A stretch of DNA of 64,000 nucleotides from Aestuariispira insulae (GCF_003385955.1 NZ_QRDW01000001.1:372001-436000), one strand, 5' to 3'. Numbered from the stretch's first letter, positions 26,393-35,927 are shown. Notes: generated by a model from the letters alone, not told the origin. Numbers and translations: made by a program.

Positions 26393-27025
26393 CTAGATTT
26401 TGTCAGAATTCGCCCGTTTGATCCCGGCTGCCGCCATAGCCTCCCAGGCGGCATTCAAAGATCCTTCCAGATCAATCGCCCGGCAGGCATCTTCGATAAC
26501 GGTAACCTCCAGCCCCAATTTCCGCGCATCCATGGCGGAATAGAAGACACAGAAATCCGTCGCCAGTCCGGACAGGAAAACATGTTTCACCCCCCGGTCC
26601 CTTACATAGCCCGATAGCCCGGTCGGCGTCTTTTGATCATTTTCAAAAAATGCCGAATAGGAATCGATCCCGCGGCGATAGCCTTTCCGGATAATCATGT
26701 TGGCATGCACGGTCTCAAGGTCTGAATGGAAGGCCGCTCCGATACTGTCCTGCACACAATGATCCGGCCATAAAACCTGTGTCCCGTAGTCGAGATCAAC
26801 TGTTTCAAACGGACCTTTCCCTGAATGGCTGGAGGCAAATGACCGATGCCCGGCCGGATGCCAGTCCTGGGTCAACGCAATATGGGAAAATTCTCTCTGA
26901 AGCCCATTGATCACCGGCACCACCGCATTGCCATCCGGAACCGCCAACGCGCCGCCAGGACAGAAATCATTCTGCACATCAATCACCAGCAGCAGGTCTT
27001 CTTCACTTCGCGGCAATTGCGCCAT
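26393..27025 (-). CDS. pncA: Nicotinamidase / isochorismatase-family amidohydrolase
   Basis: Hydrolyses nicotinamide to nicotinate for NAD+ salvage; the enzyme also acts on pyrazinamide. 210 aa with the catalytic triad Asp16 (LVIDVQND), Lys114 (IIRKGYRRG) and Cys159 (ATDFCV) and the metal-binding set Asp54, His56, His60 (QDWHPAGH). The frame is open 13 codons further up with two other ATGs, but AAGGA lies 7-8 bases before the ATG at 27025, which starts the fold properly. Followed upstream by the penicillin-acylase-like gene on the same strand (61 bases), so perhaps co-transcribed. Confidence 0.92.
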   Translation of the reverse strand: MAQLPRSEEDLLLVIDVQNDFCPGGALAVPDGNAVVPVINGLQREFSHIALTQDWHPAGHRSFASSHSGKGPFETVDLDYGTQVLWPDHCVQDSIGAAFHSDLETVHANMIIRKGYRRGIDSYSAFFENDQKTPTGLSGYVRDRGVKHVFLSGLATDFCVFYSAMDARKLGLEVTVIEDACRAIDLEGSLNAAWEAMAAAGIKRANSDKI

Positions 27026-27086
27026 ATCACGATCCTTAAAACGCTCCATTCGATAGAAAGCCATTCTATTCAGTCACGGGGTCGGA

Positions 27087-29435
27087 TCAATTCCCAGCTT
27101 CCGGCAAAAGTGACAGTTTTTCCATCGCCCCTTGACCGAAGGTGACATAAAGCCCGTTATTCCACTCATCCAGAAGGCTCGCAAACCACGGTGATAACGG
27201 ATGACCGGACTGTCCCCCCGCCAGGGCATAGCGGCTGTTGGCCAGATTACTCAGATCATAAATCGCACGATAGCCGGCCCCATGGACGTGATCATAGGAC
27301 CGTCTTACACCGCCCCCGCCGGTTTGGCCCCGATCCACGGTTTCATCGCCACCGGCCGTCGCAATTCTCCGCCCGAAAACGCGGTCGGCCACGGGGATAT
27401 GTTTAAATATGTCGTGATCAAACCGCCCCTGATGCAGATCGCCCCAGCGCCAGTGACGCCAGTCTTCACCCAGCCAGTCCTCCAGATCATCCATTGCGGC
27501 CTCCAGCGCCAGATCCGACATGGCGGCGCAATCTTCCCGGTCGTCCGTGGATCCCTTGTCACACCAGGCGCTTTCTTCGCGCATCAGCCTCTCCAGCAGC
27601 CGGGGCCGACTGCGCCAGAAACGCCCGAACTCTTCCTCCAATTCATCCGCCAGAATGGTCTGGAGCAACCGCCGCTCCCAAACCGCATAAAGAGCGGCTT
27701 CCGGCCTGTCAGCCGCCATCCGGAAATCCCAACCATCCATCAGGCCAACCAGTTCTTCCCGGCCGGACCGGGCCAGGCTTGCCACCAAATGGCCATTCAG
27801 CGCCTTGGCCGGCAAAGCAACTACATCATTTTGCAGGGACGCCGAAAGCGCCAGATCTGCCCCCTCCCGCGCGCCTTCAAGAACGCCAACGATTCTGTCC
27901 GCCCGATAGGAGGCCGGCCAAACAGCCGTAATAAGATAGGGATAGTCCTTTGGAACCAATCGGTTATTGGCATTCACAATCAGGCCCGACGGCGGATTGA
28001 TCACCCGCGGCAGCTGATCCTGCGGGATATAGCCATTCCATTGGCTGGCGGGGTTCTCACCTTGAGCAGGATAGGTTCCGTCCCCATTTCTCACCGGAAT
28101 ACGCCCGGGCACAAAAAGCGCAATATTGCCGCGCCGATCCGCGTAGTGGATGTTTTGAATAGGGCTGTGAAACCGGCCCAAGGCCTGCTGAAAGGCAGAT
28201 AAATCTTTTGCCCGGTTCATGGCCAGCACTGCCGAAACCGTTTCATCATCTTCCAGAAAGCCGGGCCAAACCAGGCGGGCAATCTGATGATCCGGCAAAG
28301 CGGCTTTCAATTCATCCAACACATCTGAAATCACCACCGCCCCAGGCATAGACCAGACCGCGTGCCGGACCGGTGCTTCTCCCTTGATGTTGATCACCTC
28401 CTCGCGCCGTGTCAGGACCCCGCGTTCCCGTGTGAGCGTGATGCTGTTTGATCCGCGCTCCGGGACCTCTTCAAAAACGATATCCTGAGTATCCGCATGG
28501 GTTGTGGTCAAGCCCCAGGCCAAATGGCCATTATGCCCAAGAACATGGATCGGTACCCCCGGCACCGTCACGCCGGTCATTTCCCAATCCGGCGTCTCAA
28601 GTCGCGCCAAATACCAGAGAATCGGGGAAGAGAACCGCAAATGGGGATCATTGGCCAGCACCGGCAAGCCGCTCTCCGTGCGGCTGCCATCAAGGATCCA
28701 GGCATTGGATGCGCTATGGGATTGCAGGCTTTGCGGTAATTCATCCAACAACCGACGGGCAAAATCGATGGCCGAACGCGCCGCCCCTGTAATTACCGCC
28801 GGCTCATCCCGCCCCGGAAACAGGGATTGCAATTCCTGTACGGGCAATTTCCGTGACAGCGCCAGATTCAGCAGCTCTGAACGCCAGTTGTTGGACAATT
28901 GAAACGCCATCAATTTCGACCAGACAATGGAATCCGCCAGCTGCCAGGGTTCGGGTTCATGCCCCAGGATCAGAAATTCCGGTGGCAGCACCAACCCATC
29001 CTGATCCAGGTAGGCATTCACTCCGGAAGCATAAGCCGATAGTGCCAGTTTGGTCTCGCCACTGACACCGCTTGCCTGCCGTTCGGCCAAAGCATAGAAC
29101 CCCATGGTTCGCATAAAGCGATCCATGCCCAGCGTCTCACCGCCAATGATCTCGGAAAGCCGCCCGGCACCGACCCGCCGGGTCATTTCCATCTGCCACA
29201 ACCGATCCTGCGCATGAACGAATCCCAGCGCAAAATAGGCGTCCCGACTATTTCCCGACCGGATGGTTGGCACACCATTTTCATCCCGCGCAACCGTGAC
29301 CGGCCCCTGCAAACCGGCAAGGGTTATTTCACCTACCGACTTCGGCAAGCTCAGCCAGGCAACACCAAAGCCGGCACCGCCCGCCAGCAGGATGGCAAAA
29401 AGCAGGAAGAGAAAGAAACGTTTAACCCATTTCAT
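27087..29435 (-). CDS. Penicillin acylase family N-terminal-nucleophile hydrolase
   Basis: 782-aa proenzyme of the family that includes penicillin G acylase, cephalosporin acylase and acyl-homoserine-lactone acylases. A membrane anchor or signal helix lies at 5-29; the alpha segment contains DENGVPTIRS and FVHAQDRLWQMEMTRR; the predicted autocleavage site is before Ser243 in HSASNAWILDG, which becomes the beta-chain nucleophile; NDPHLRFSSP and VPGVPIHVLGHNGHLAWGLT follow. The substrate cannot be read; amide hydrolysis in the periplasm is the safe call. The divergent region to the agmatinase-like gene holds a TTGTGATCACAA palindrome (29476-29487). Confidence 0.92.
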   Translation of the reverse strand: MKWVKRFFLFLLFAILLAGGAGFGVAWLSLPKSVGEITLAGLQGPVTVARDENGVPTIRSGNSRDAYFALGFVHAQDRLWQMEMTRRVGAGRLSEIIGGETLGMDRFMRTMGFYALAERQASGVSGETKLALSAYASGVNAYLDQDGLVLPPEFLILGHEPEPWQLADSIVWSKLMAFQLSNNWRSELLNLALSRKLPVQELQSLFPGRDEPAVITGAARSAIDFARRLLDELPQSLQSHSASNAWILDGSRTESGLPVLANDPHLRFSSPILWYLARLETPDWEMTGVTVPGVPIHVLGHNGHLAWGLTTTHADTQDIVFEEVPERGSNSITLTRERGVLTRREEVINIKGEAPVRHAVWSMPGAVVISDVLDELKAALPDHQIARLVWPGFLEDDETVSAVLAMNRAKDLSAFQQALGRFHSPIQNIHYADRRGNIALFVPGRIPVRNGDGTYPAQGENPASQWNGYIPQDQLPRVINPPSGLIVNANNRLVPKDYPYLITAVWPASYRADRIVGVLEGAREGADLALSASLQNDVVALPAKALNGHLVASLARSGREELVGLMDGWDFRMAADRPEAALYAVWERRLLQTILADELEEEFGRFWRSRPRLLERLMREESAWCDKGSTDDREDCAAMSDLALEAAMDDLEDWLGEDWRHWRWGDLHQGRFDHDIFKHIPVADRVFGRRIATAGGDETVDRGQTGGGGVRRSYDHVHGAGYRAIYDLSNLANSRYALAGGQSGHPLSPWFASLLDEWNNGLYVTFGQGAMEKLSLLPEAGN

Positions 29436-29475
29436 GTCACACTGGCCCCTGTTGTGTTTTTCACCAGATCGGATA

Positions 29476-29487
29476 TTGTGATCACAA
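29476..29487. promoter_or_regulatory. Perfect 12-base palindrome TTGTGATCACAA in a divergent promoter region
   Basis: TTGTGATCACAA fits the TNGT-N4-ACNA pattern recognised by FCD/FadR-type GntR regulators. Its 10-base core recurs at 49304-49313 in front of a FCD-GntR gene. Position between the penicillin-acylase-like and agmatinase-like genes allows control of both. Confidence 0.55.
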
Positions 29488-29545
29488 AATACTACGGCTG
29501 TATGACAGCTTTCTGTTTCGGTGATGACTATAACGGATAAAGACC

Positions 29546-30511
29546 ATGAGTGTGGAAGACTATCTGAACCACGGTGACCAGGCCTTCCGGAAGGAAGAAC
29601 TATATGGGCGGGATCGGGAACTGACCTATGCTGGCGCGCAAAGTTTCTTGCGCCGCAAATACACCCGTGACCTCACCGGTGTGGATGTGGCCGTTACCGG
29701 CATTCCGCTGGATCTTGCCACCACCTACCGGCCCGGTGCCCGGCAGGGCCCGCAGGCGGTACGGGCCGGTTCCGTGCAATTGGCGGAACTGGATGCCTTC
29801 CCTTTTGGCTTTGATCCGTTCGATTATCTGGCCGTGGTGGATTACGGCGATTGTTATTTCGACCATGGTTTCCAGCATGAAATTCCCGATGCCATCACCA
29901 ACCATGTCCGCCAGATTTTGGACAGTGGCGCCAGCAGCCTTTGCATCGGGGGGGATCATTTTGTCACCTATCCGATCCTCCGGGCCTATGTTGAAAAACA
30001 CGGGCCACTGAGTCTCATTCATTTCGATGCCCATGCCGATACCTGGCCAGACGACGGCCAGCCAATGAATCACGGCACTATGTTCACGCGCGCCGTAAAG
30101 GAAGGGTTGGTGATTCCGGAAAATTCCGTGCAAATCGGCATCCGCACCATTGCCGATGATGTCGGATTCAACATCCTGCATGCCCCCTGGGTCCACGAAA
30201 ATGGGGTGCAGGCCGTCCTGGACCGGGTTTCCGAAATTGTTGGCGATCGCAAGGCCTATCTGACCTTTGATATTGATTGCCTGGACCCCGCCTATGCGCC
30301 CGGAACCGGCACACCGGTGGCGGGCGGTCTGACTTCGCATCAGGCGTTGAGCATTGTGCGCGGGTTCGGCGACCTAAATCTGGTCGGCATGGATATTGTC
30401 GAGGTTGCACCGGCCTATGACCATGCGGAAATCACCGCCATTGCCGCTGCAACACTGGCTCATGATTATCTCTGTTTGCAGGCTGATAAAAAGCGAAAGG
30501 AAAAAAGCTGA
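29546..30511 (+). CDS. speB: Agmatinase / ureohydrolase family protein
   Basis: 321-aa binuclear manganese hydrolase. All metal motifs are present: GGDHFVTYP, HFDAHADTW and the DIDCLDPAYAPGTGTP segment. Length and YRPGARQGPQAVRAGSV are those of agmatinases, which release urea from agmatine to give putrescine; guanidinobutyrase and guanidinopropionase look very similar and cannot be excluded. No arginine decarboxylase is nearby, so the physiological guanidine compound is uncertain. Starts 110 bases from the divergent acylase gene; followed by a PilZ gene after 36 bases. Confidence 0.88.
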   Translation: MSVEDYLNHGDQAFRKEELYGRDRELTYAGAQSFLRRKYTRDLTGVDVAVTGIPLDLATTYRPGARQGPQAVRAGSVQLAELDAFPFGFDPFDYLAVVDYGDCYFDHGFQHEIPDAITNHVRQILDSGASSLCIGGDHFVTYPILRAYVEKHGPLSLIHFDAHADTWPDDGQPMNHGTMFTRAVKEGLVIPENSVQIGIRTIADDVGFNILHAPWVHENGVQAVLDRVSEIVGDRKAYLTFDIDCLDPAYAPGTGTPVAGGLTSHQALSIVRGFGDLNLVGMDIVEVAPAYDHAEITAIAAATLAHDYLCLQADKKRKEKS

Positions 30512-30547
30512 GAGACAAATATTCCTTTTCAATCTACTGTTTTTGTC

Positions 30548-30895
30548 ATGACTGACAGGGACAACAGAAACACCCCGCCGCGGCGCGACACGCCGCGGCA
30601 TATGGCTTCTTTCCAAGCCATGGTGGAAACCGTGGATGGCGGCCATGTCTGCACAGTGGTCAATCTTTCCAGGGATGGCGCCATGGTAAAAGGTGCCATT
30701 GACAATGAAGCCGGCAGCCTCGTCATCATTGATATTCCCAAAATCGGACGCCTGAAGGCTATGGTGGCCTGGAATGACGGGGAAACATTCGGCCTGTCAT
30801 TTGATTTCAAACGGTCACCCAGCCCGATTGCACCAGAAAACGTTGAGGAAACCGTGCGCGAACTGCCTCCACAAAGCGACCGCAGAAAGAATTAG
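30548..30895 (+). CDS. PilZ domain protein (c-di-GMP binding)
   Basis: 115 aa, a single PilZ domain. The c-di-GMP ligands are visible: an Arg-rich RRDTPRH at the N-terminus (RxxxR pattern) and the N/DxSxxG motif as NLSRDGA, then RLKAMVAWNDGETFGLSFDF. Stand-alone PilZ proteins relay c-di-GMP to motors, pili or polysaccharide enzymes. Its stop overlaps the end of the convergent AraC gene by 4 bases. The start lacks a clear ribosome binding site. Confidence 0.88.
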   Translation: MTDRDNRNTPPRRDTPRHMASFQAMVETVDGGHVCTVVNLSRDGAMVKGAIDNEAGSLVIIDIPKIGRLKAMVAWNDGETFGLSFDFKRSPSPIAPENVEETVRELPPQSDRRKN

Positions 30896-31854
30896 CGCCA
30901 AAGGACGGAAAAATAGTCCCCGGGGCTCATCGCGCTCATCCGTTTGAAATCCCGCGCCATATGATGGCGATCACTAAAACCTGCCTCAAAAGCGATTTCT
31001 TCCTGGCATTCCATGCCGCCCGCCATGAAAGAGCATGCCGCACGAAACCGGAATCCTCTGGCAAGATCGCGCCACGTAACGCCCGATAACGACAATTCCC
31101 TTGAGAGGCTTCGCGCCGATCGCCCTGCCGCCGTGGCAATCTGCTCAAGGGAAATATGCCCACCCAAAGCGGCCTCGCTTTTCATCAGCGCGTACCAATG
31201 ATCTTCCAGACGCTTTACGAGACGTCCATTTTGAGCGAGATACCCCAGGCTCTGCCCGGTCACATGCTGGGCGATGCCGCGTGGGGCGGAATATTCAAAA
31301 CACCAGAGGCTGCCCGTATCCGCCATATCAATTTGATCCACAGCTCCTTCCCTGCGCCAAACAGCCATCCGCCCGCCTGTTTCCGGCATCTGCCAGACCG
31401 TTTCAATCGGCCAGCCATGGCGGTTCAGTAATCCCAACGTCGCCGCGGCAAGTATCGGCGGTCCCAGGGGGGAACCAGATGCCTGAACAGAGGCGGCCGG
31501 CAACAAATAGAAACAATTTTCCCCGCGCCGAATCAAGTCCCGGGGCAGCCGGCGGCCATGCATCTCCAGCATTCCGTGCCAGCGATTAATGAAGGCCTTG
31601 TCATCCGGCGCATGGAGAAGCGCAAAGGACATGGGTTCAAAGGCCGGCAATACCGCAAGCCTATATGCCTCGCGAAACAAACGGTCCGGTCCATGCACCT
31701 CACAAAAGCGCATAAGGCGAATGATCGGATCATCTGCTTGTTCGCCTTCCTCATCCCGAGGACTGGCCATACCACTCAGCCGTCCGCTCAGTTCCTCAAG
31801 CCAGACGGCCCAGAAGCGGGTATAAAGCTCTCCCAGCGGATATTCCTCGCCCAT
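30892..31854 (-). CDS. AraC-family transcriptional regulator
   Basis: 320 aa with a C-terminal double helix-turn-helix (about 235-320): SLEQIATAAGRSARSLSREL and the second helix pair EEIAFEAGFSDRHHMARDFK, ending SPGDYF. The N-terminal 220 residues resemble the Arabinose_bd-like sensor region of the OruR/ArgR-like AraC group, with no clear ligand. GGGGAGGGG precedes the ATG directly. Convergent with PilZ and divergent from the small secreted protein gene at 31954, which is a possible target. Confidence 0.88.
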   Translation of the reverse strand: MGEEYPLGELYTRFWAVWLEELSGRLSGMASPRDEEGEQADDPIIRLMRFCEVHGPDRLFREAYRLAVLPAFEPMSFALLHAPDDKAFINRWHGMLEMHGRRLPRDLIRRGENCFYLLPAASVQASGSPLGPPILAAATLGLLNRHGWPIETVWQMPETGGRMAVWRREGAVDQIDMADTGSLWCFEYSAPRGIAQHVTGQSLGYLAQNGRLVKRLEDHWYALMKSEAALGGHISLEQIATAAGRSARSLSRELSLSGVTWRDLARGFRFRAACSFMAGGMECQEEIAFEAGFSDRHHMARDFKRMSAMSPGDYFSVLWR

Positions 31855-31953
31855 CCCCCTCCCCTGTTGTTTTTGGCGTCAATATTCACAGGCCAACCGA
31901 GCTTAGCGCGATAGCATGCGCAAGCGAAGTGATAACAGGAGCTTGAATAAAAA

Positions 31954-32352
31954 ATGTCAAAACTGAAAACCGGTTTTCGGGCAGGGGCCATCGCGTTCGG
32001 TATGCTGGCCCTTTCCAGTGGCTTTGCCGCGGCAAATGACTTCATGAATGCCAAAGAGATCCAGACCCTGATGGCCGGAAATTCCATCTCCGGCGTGCAT
32101 AAAGGCACCCCTTATAAACAAAATAACCACGCCGATGGCATAGCGGTCGTCTGGATGAAGGGGGACAAGGTGCGCAACATTCCCTGGCATGTGAATGACA
32201 AGGATCAATATTGCGAGGATTGGGGCGAATGGGGCGTTATCTGCTTCAATTTCATGAAGCTGCCCGACGACAAAATCAAGTCGGTGCGCACTGACGGTGT
32301 CGAAGGTGTTGCCAACTGGCATAAAGGGTTCATTGACCTCAATCACGAATAA
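31954..32352 (+). CDS. Small secreted protein of unknown function
   Basis: 132 aa with a clear Sec signal peptide (FRAGAIAFGMLALSSGFAAA, cut after AAA about residue 27). The mature part begins NDFMNAKEIQTLMAGNSISG, a pattern seen in many small alphaproteobacterial exported proteins that otherwise have no assigned role; Trp residues and two Cys (QYCEDW, VICFNF) follow. Divergent from the AraC regulator (100 bases), so it may be regulated by it. A terminator-like hairpin follows at 32382. Confidence 0.7.
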   Translation: MSKLKTGFRAGAIAFGMLALSSGFAAANDFMNAKEIQTLMAGNSISGVHKGTPYKQNNHADGIAVVWMKGDKVRNIPWHVNDKDQYCEDWGEWGVICFNFMKLPDDKIKSVRTDGVEGVANWHKGFIDLNHE

Positions 32353-32381
32353 TAATCCCTTTGCTCGCGGTGCAGAGCAGT

Positions 32382-32416
32382 CCGGGTCGCCTTTGATGAA
32401 AGGGCGGCCCGGTTCT
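32382..32416 (+). terminator. Probable terminator after the small secreted protein gene
   Basis: Imperfect stem (32382-32394 with 32399-32412), 4-base loop, followed by TTCTTATT. Confidence 0.6.
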
Positions 32417-32566
32417 TATTCCCAGGTGCCGCAAAAAGGGGCGCATCCGACGCTTTTGAGGTATAGTGGGTTGGCCCGTCTCTATATGGTGCGAGGCTAA
32501 ATGGACCTATCTGTCCAACGGCACAAATCAAGAAGAAGCGTCAAAGCTTTAAGGGAATAGAGGATC

Positions 32567-35353
32567 ATGTCGGTCGCGCAGGAAAAAGCAGTCACTTTCA
32601 CCCTGGATGGCAAGCAGGTTGAGGCCCAGCCGGGCGAATCCATCTGGCAGGTCGCCACCCGCATTGGTACCGAGATCCCGCATCTCTGCCATTCGCCGGA
32701 ACCGGGCTATCGGTCCGACGGTAACTGCCGGGCCTGTATGGTCGAGGTGGAGGGTGAACGCACCCTGACCGCCTCATGCGTACGCACCCCGGCCGAGGGC
32801 ATGGTGGTCAATACAGCCTCCGAGCGCGCGAAAAAATCCCGCCAGATGGTGTTTGAGCTCCTAATGGCTGACCAGCCAAAACGAGAAGAAGCCCATGACG
32901 CCGATTCCCGTTTCTGGAAATGGTCCACCGATATTGGCATTGAAGACAGCCGTTTCCCGGCCAAGGAAACACCCCTACTGGATGCCAGCCATCCGGCCAT
33001 GCGGGTCAATCTCGATGCTTGTATCAACTGTAACCTCTGCGTGCGCGCCTGCCGCGAAGTCCAAGTTAATGACGTGATCGGCATGGCCGGACGCGGTGCC
33101 AATTCCAAGATTGTCTTCGACATGGACGATCCCATGGGCGAGAGCACCTGTGTCGCCTGCGGTGAATGTGTCCAGGCCTGCCCGACAGGAGCTTTGATGC
33201 CGACCACCATGGTTGACGAAGAACAGGTCTATAAAGGCAAGCCGGACAAGATCATCAATTCCAGTTGTCCGTTCTGTGGTGTCGGCTGCCTGACCGAGAT
33301 CCATGTCAAAGACAATAAGATCATGCAGGTCAAAGGCCGCAACGGCCCCGCCAACCAGAACCGGCTTTGTGTCAAAGGCCGCTTTGGTATGGATTACGCA
33401 ACCCATGAAGGCCGCCTGACCAAACCGCTGATCCGTAAGGAAGGCGTTGAAAAACGCTGGGATGACGAGGTTGATCCCAACAACCCCTTCACCCATTTCC
33501 GCGAAGCCACCTGGGAAGAGGCGCTTGAAAAAACCGCTGAGGGCTTCAAAAAAGCACTCGCGGAAAAAGGCCCGAAAGGGCTTAGTGGTTTCGGTTCCGC
33601 CAAAGGCTCCAACGAAGAAGCCTATCTGTTCCAGAAATTGGTGCGTGCCGGTTTCGGCACCAACAATGTGGATCACTGCACCCGTCTGTGTCACGCCTCA
33701 TCCGTGGCGGCCCTGATCGAGGGCATCAGCTCAGGTGCTGTTTCCGCACCGTTCCGTGCGGCGGAAGAATCCGATTGCATCATCATGATCGGCTGTCGCC
33801 CGAACTGGAACCACCCTGTTGCAGCTTCCTATTTCAAACAGGCGGCCAAACGCGGCGCAAAACTGATCATCATGGATCCGCGCGGCCAGAATATGGCGCG
33901 CCATGCCTGGAAGCATCTTCAGTTCAAGCCGGGCGCGGATGTCCCCATGCTCAATGCCATGATCCATACCATCATCGAAGAAGGCCTGACTGATGAGCAA
34001 TTCATCCAGGCCCGCGTAGATGATTACGAAGAGCTGAAAGCCAAGGTGAAGGAATTCAGCCCGGAGAAAATGGCCGATGCCTGCGGTATTGATGCACAAA
34101 CCCTGCGCGAGGTTGCAAGGGCCTATGCCAAGGCTGACAAATCCATCATTTTCTGGGGCATGGGTGTTTCCCAGCATGTTCACGGTACCGACAATGCACG
34201 TTGCCTGATTGCGCTGTCCCTGATCACCGGCCAGGTCGGCCGCACCGGCACCGGCCTGCATCCCCTGCGTGGCCAGAACAATGTCCAGGGCGCATCCGAT
34301 GTCGGCCTGATCCCAATGTTCTATCCGGACTATAAATCGGTCGAAAACCCGGAGATTCACGCGAAATACGAGGAATTTTGGGGTGCCAAGCTGGATAACA
34401 AGCGTGGCCTGACCGTCGTGGAGATCATGAATGCCATCATCGCCGACGAAATCCAAGCCATGTATATCATGGGTGAAAACCCTGCCATGTCTGACCCGGA
34501 TGTGCATCATGCCAGATCCGCGCTGGCCAAACTGGATCATCTGGTGGTCCAGGATATCTTCATGACCGAAACCGCCTTCCATGCGGATGTGGTGCTGCCC
34601 GCCAGCGCCTTCCAGGAAAAATGGGGCACCTTCTCCAACACCGACCGTAAGGTGCAGATGGTCCGTCCGGCCCTTGATATGCCGGGTGATGCCCGCCAGG
34701 ATTGGTGGATCATCCAGGAGATTGCCAAACGGATCGGCCTGGATTGGTCCTATAGCCATCCGAAAGATGTGTTTGGCGAAATGACCCAGGTAATGGATAG
34801 CATCAAAGGCATGACCTGGGAGCGGGTGGATCGCGAAGATTCCATCACCTATCCCTGCACCAGCCCGGAAGACCCCGGCCAGCCTTACGTCTTTATTGAC
34901 GACTTCCCGACCCCGACCGGCCGTGCCCGCCTGGTGCCGACCGACCTGGTGCCGCCGGCGGAAACCCCGGATGCGGAGTATCCGATGGTCTTGACCACCG
35001 GTCGCCTGCTGGAACATTGGCATACCGGTTCCATGACAAGACGTTCTGCGGTTCTCGATTCCATTGAGCCGGAAGCGGTTGCCCATCTGCATCCGAAATA
35101 CCTGGCGGAGCTTGGTATCCAGCCCGGCGAGTTTGTCGATGTGCATACCCGCCGTGGATCGATCCATGTGAAGGCGCGTGCGGACCGGGATGTATCGGAA
35201 GGCATGGTCTTCATCCCCTTCTGCTTTGCCGAAGGCCCGGCCAATATGCTGACCAACCCGCAGTTGGATCCTTTCGGGAAGATCCCGGAATTCAAATATT
35301 GCGCCGCCAAGGTGGAGAAATCCCCGAAACAGGCGCCGATGGCGGCGGAGTAA
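32567..35353 (+). CDS. Formate dehydrogenase alpha subunit, molybdenum/tungsten type (FdsA)
   Basis: 928-aa catalytic subunit oxidising formate to CO2. Order: N-terminal [2Fe-2S] ferredoxin domain (Cys41, Cys54, Cys57, Cys71), a His-Cys3-type cluster region, two [4Fe-4S] ferredoxin motifs (CINCNLCVRAC; CVACGECVQACPTGA), a further [4Fe-4S] next to the cofactor domain (CPFCGVGCLTEI), then the bis-MGD domains. The active-site residue is Cys375 with His376 in HCTRLCHASSV (codon TGT, so no selenocysteine). C-terminal molybdopterin-binding VLTTGRLLEHWHTGSMTRRS. The NAD-linked beta/gamma partner is not adjacent but encoded as a fusion at 5744. AGAGGATC precedes the start; a terminator follows. Confidence 0.94.
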   Translation: MSVAQEKAVTFTLDGKQVEAQPGESIWQVATRIGTEIPHLCHSPEPGYRSDGNCRACMVEVEGERTLTASCVRTPAEGMVVNTASERAKKSRQMVFELLMADQPKREEAHDADSRFWKWSTDIGIEDSRFPAKETPLLDASHPAMRVNLDACINCNLCVRACREVQVNDVIGMAGRGANSKIVFDMDDPMGESTCVACGECVQACPTGALMPTTMVDEEQVYKGKPDKIINSSCPFCGVGCLTEIHVKDNKIMQVKGRNGPANQNRLCVKGRFGMDYATHEGRLTKPLIRKEGVEKRWDDEVDPNNPFTHFREATWEEALEKTAEGFKKALAEKGPKGLSGFGSAKGSNEEAYLFQKLVRAGFGTNNVDHCTRLCHASSVAALIEGISSGAVSAPFRAAEESDCIIMIGCRPNWNHPVAASYFKQAAKRGAKLIIMDPRGQNMARHAWKHLQFKPGADVPMLNAMIHTIIEEGLTDEQFIQARVDDYEELKAKVKEFSPEKMADACGIDAQTLREVARAYAKADKSIIFWGMGVSQHVHGTDNARCLIALSLITGQVGRTGTGLHPLRGQNNVQGASDVGLIPMFYPDYKSVENPEIHAKYEEFWGAKLDNKRGLTVVEIMNAIIADEIQAMYIMGENPAMSDPDVHHARSALAKLDHLVVQDIFMTETAFHADVVLPASAFQEKWGTFSNTDRKVQMVRPALDMPGDARQDWWIIQEIAKRIGLDWSYSHPKDVFGEMTQVMDSIKGMTWERVDREDSITYPCTSPEDPGQPYVFIDDFPTPTGRARLVPTDLVPPAETPDAEYPMVLTTGRLLEHWHTGSMTRRSAVLDSIEPEAVAHLHPKYLAELGIQPGEFVDVHTRRGSIHVKARADRDVSEGMVFIPFCFAEGPANMLTNPQLDPFGKIPEFKYCAAKVEKSPKQAPMAAE

Positions 35354-35373
35354 GCCATCCCTAACAGATTGAA

Positions 35374-35405
35374 GAAGGCGGCCCGTTTAGCGGCCGCCTT
35401 CTTTG
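35374..35405 (+). terminator. Terminator after fdsA
   Basis: 10-bp perfect stem (35374-35383 with 35392-35401), 8-base loop, T-rich tail. Confidence 0.85.
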
Positions 35406-35518
35406 CTTTCAAACAATCGTTTTCACTTGCCGCCCGGTCAATCCTGGCAGTAAGGAATATATATGATGGGCCAAGGCCCGCTCTGTTTCAGTTACTTACT
35501 TTCTGGAAGGTTCCCTTG

Positions 35519-35872
35519 ATGAAACAAATCCTGTTTGCCGCCGCTTTCTTGGCCATGCCCCTTGGCATGATGCAGCCGGCCAGTGCCGAAAAATTGGCCT
35601 GTGATGAATTGTTGGAAGTGGTGGACGCGCTTGATGCGATTGCTGACGCGCTGGACGCCGGTGCCGATGTGGATGCCGGGGATGACGAGATGCTGCTGGA
35701 TCTGACCGTGATTCTGGAAGATATCGCCAATGCCGAAGGCGATAGCAGCCTGATCGGCGCTTCCAATGCCATGAATGAGGCCTGGGTCAATAATGACCGG
35801 GATGCCTTCATCAATGCCAGCGACCGGATCGCCAACACACTGGAAAATCTGCGGATCCGCGACTGCGAATAA
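35519..35872 (+). CDS. Small secreted acidic protein of unknown function
   Basis: 117 aa. MKQILFAAAFLAMPLGMMQPASA is a good signal peptide cut before EKLACDE. The mature protein is acidic and helical, Ala/Asp-rich (ALDAIADALDAGADVDAGDD), with two Cys near the two ends that could form a disulfide. No family recognised. The frame is open upstream to 35369, but the ATG at 35519 has GGAAGG 8 bases before it and gives the signal peptide; the upstream part overlaps the fdsA terminator. Confidence 0.7.
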   Translation: MKQILFAAAFLAMPLGMMQPASAEKLACDELLEVVDALDAIADALDAGADVDAGDDEMLLDLTVILEDIANAEGDSSLIGASNAMNEAWVNNDRDAFINASDRIANTLENLRIRDCE

Positions 35873-35893
35873 TCGGGATCAATCCGGATTAAG

Positions 35894-35922
35894 AAAGGGC
35901 GCCATGCGGTGCCCTTTTTTTT
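35894..35922 (+). terminator. Terminator after the small acidic protein gene
   Basis: 10-base stem (35894-35903 with 35908-35917, one G-T pair), 4-base loop, eight-T tail. It directly faces the end of the convergent cysteine desulfhydrase gene. Confidence 0.85.
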
Positions 35923-35927
35923 AAATC

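Noticed and set aside
33665-33700. Possible selenocysteine in the formate dehydrogenase alpha subunit
   Set aside because: The active-site codon is TGT (Cys375), not TGA, and the frame is uninterrupted.
33731-35167. 478-codon minus-strand open frame
   Set aside because: Antisense to fdsA; rich in His/Gly and no family resemblance.
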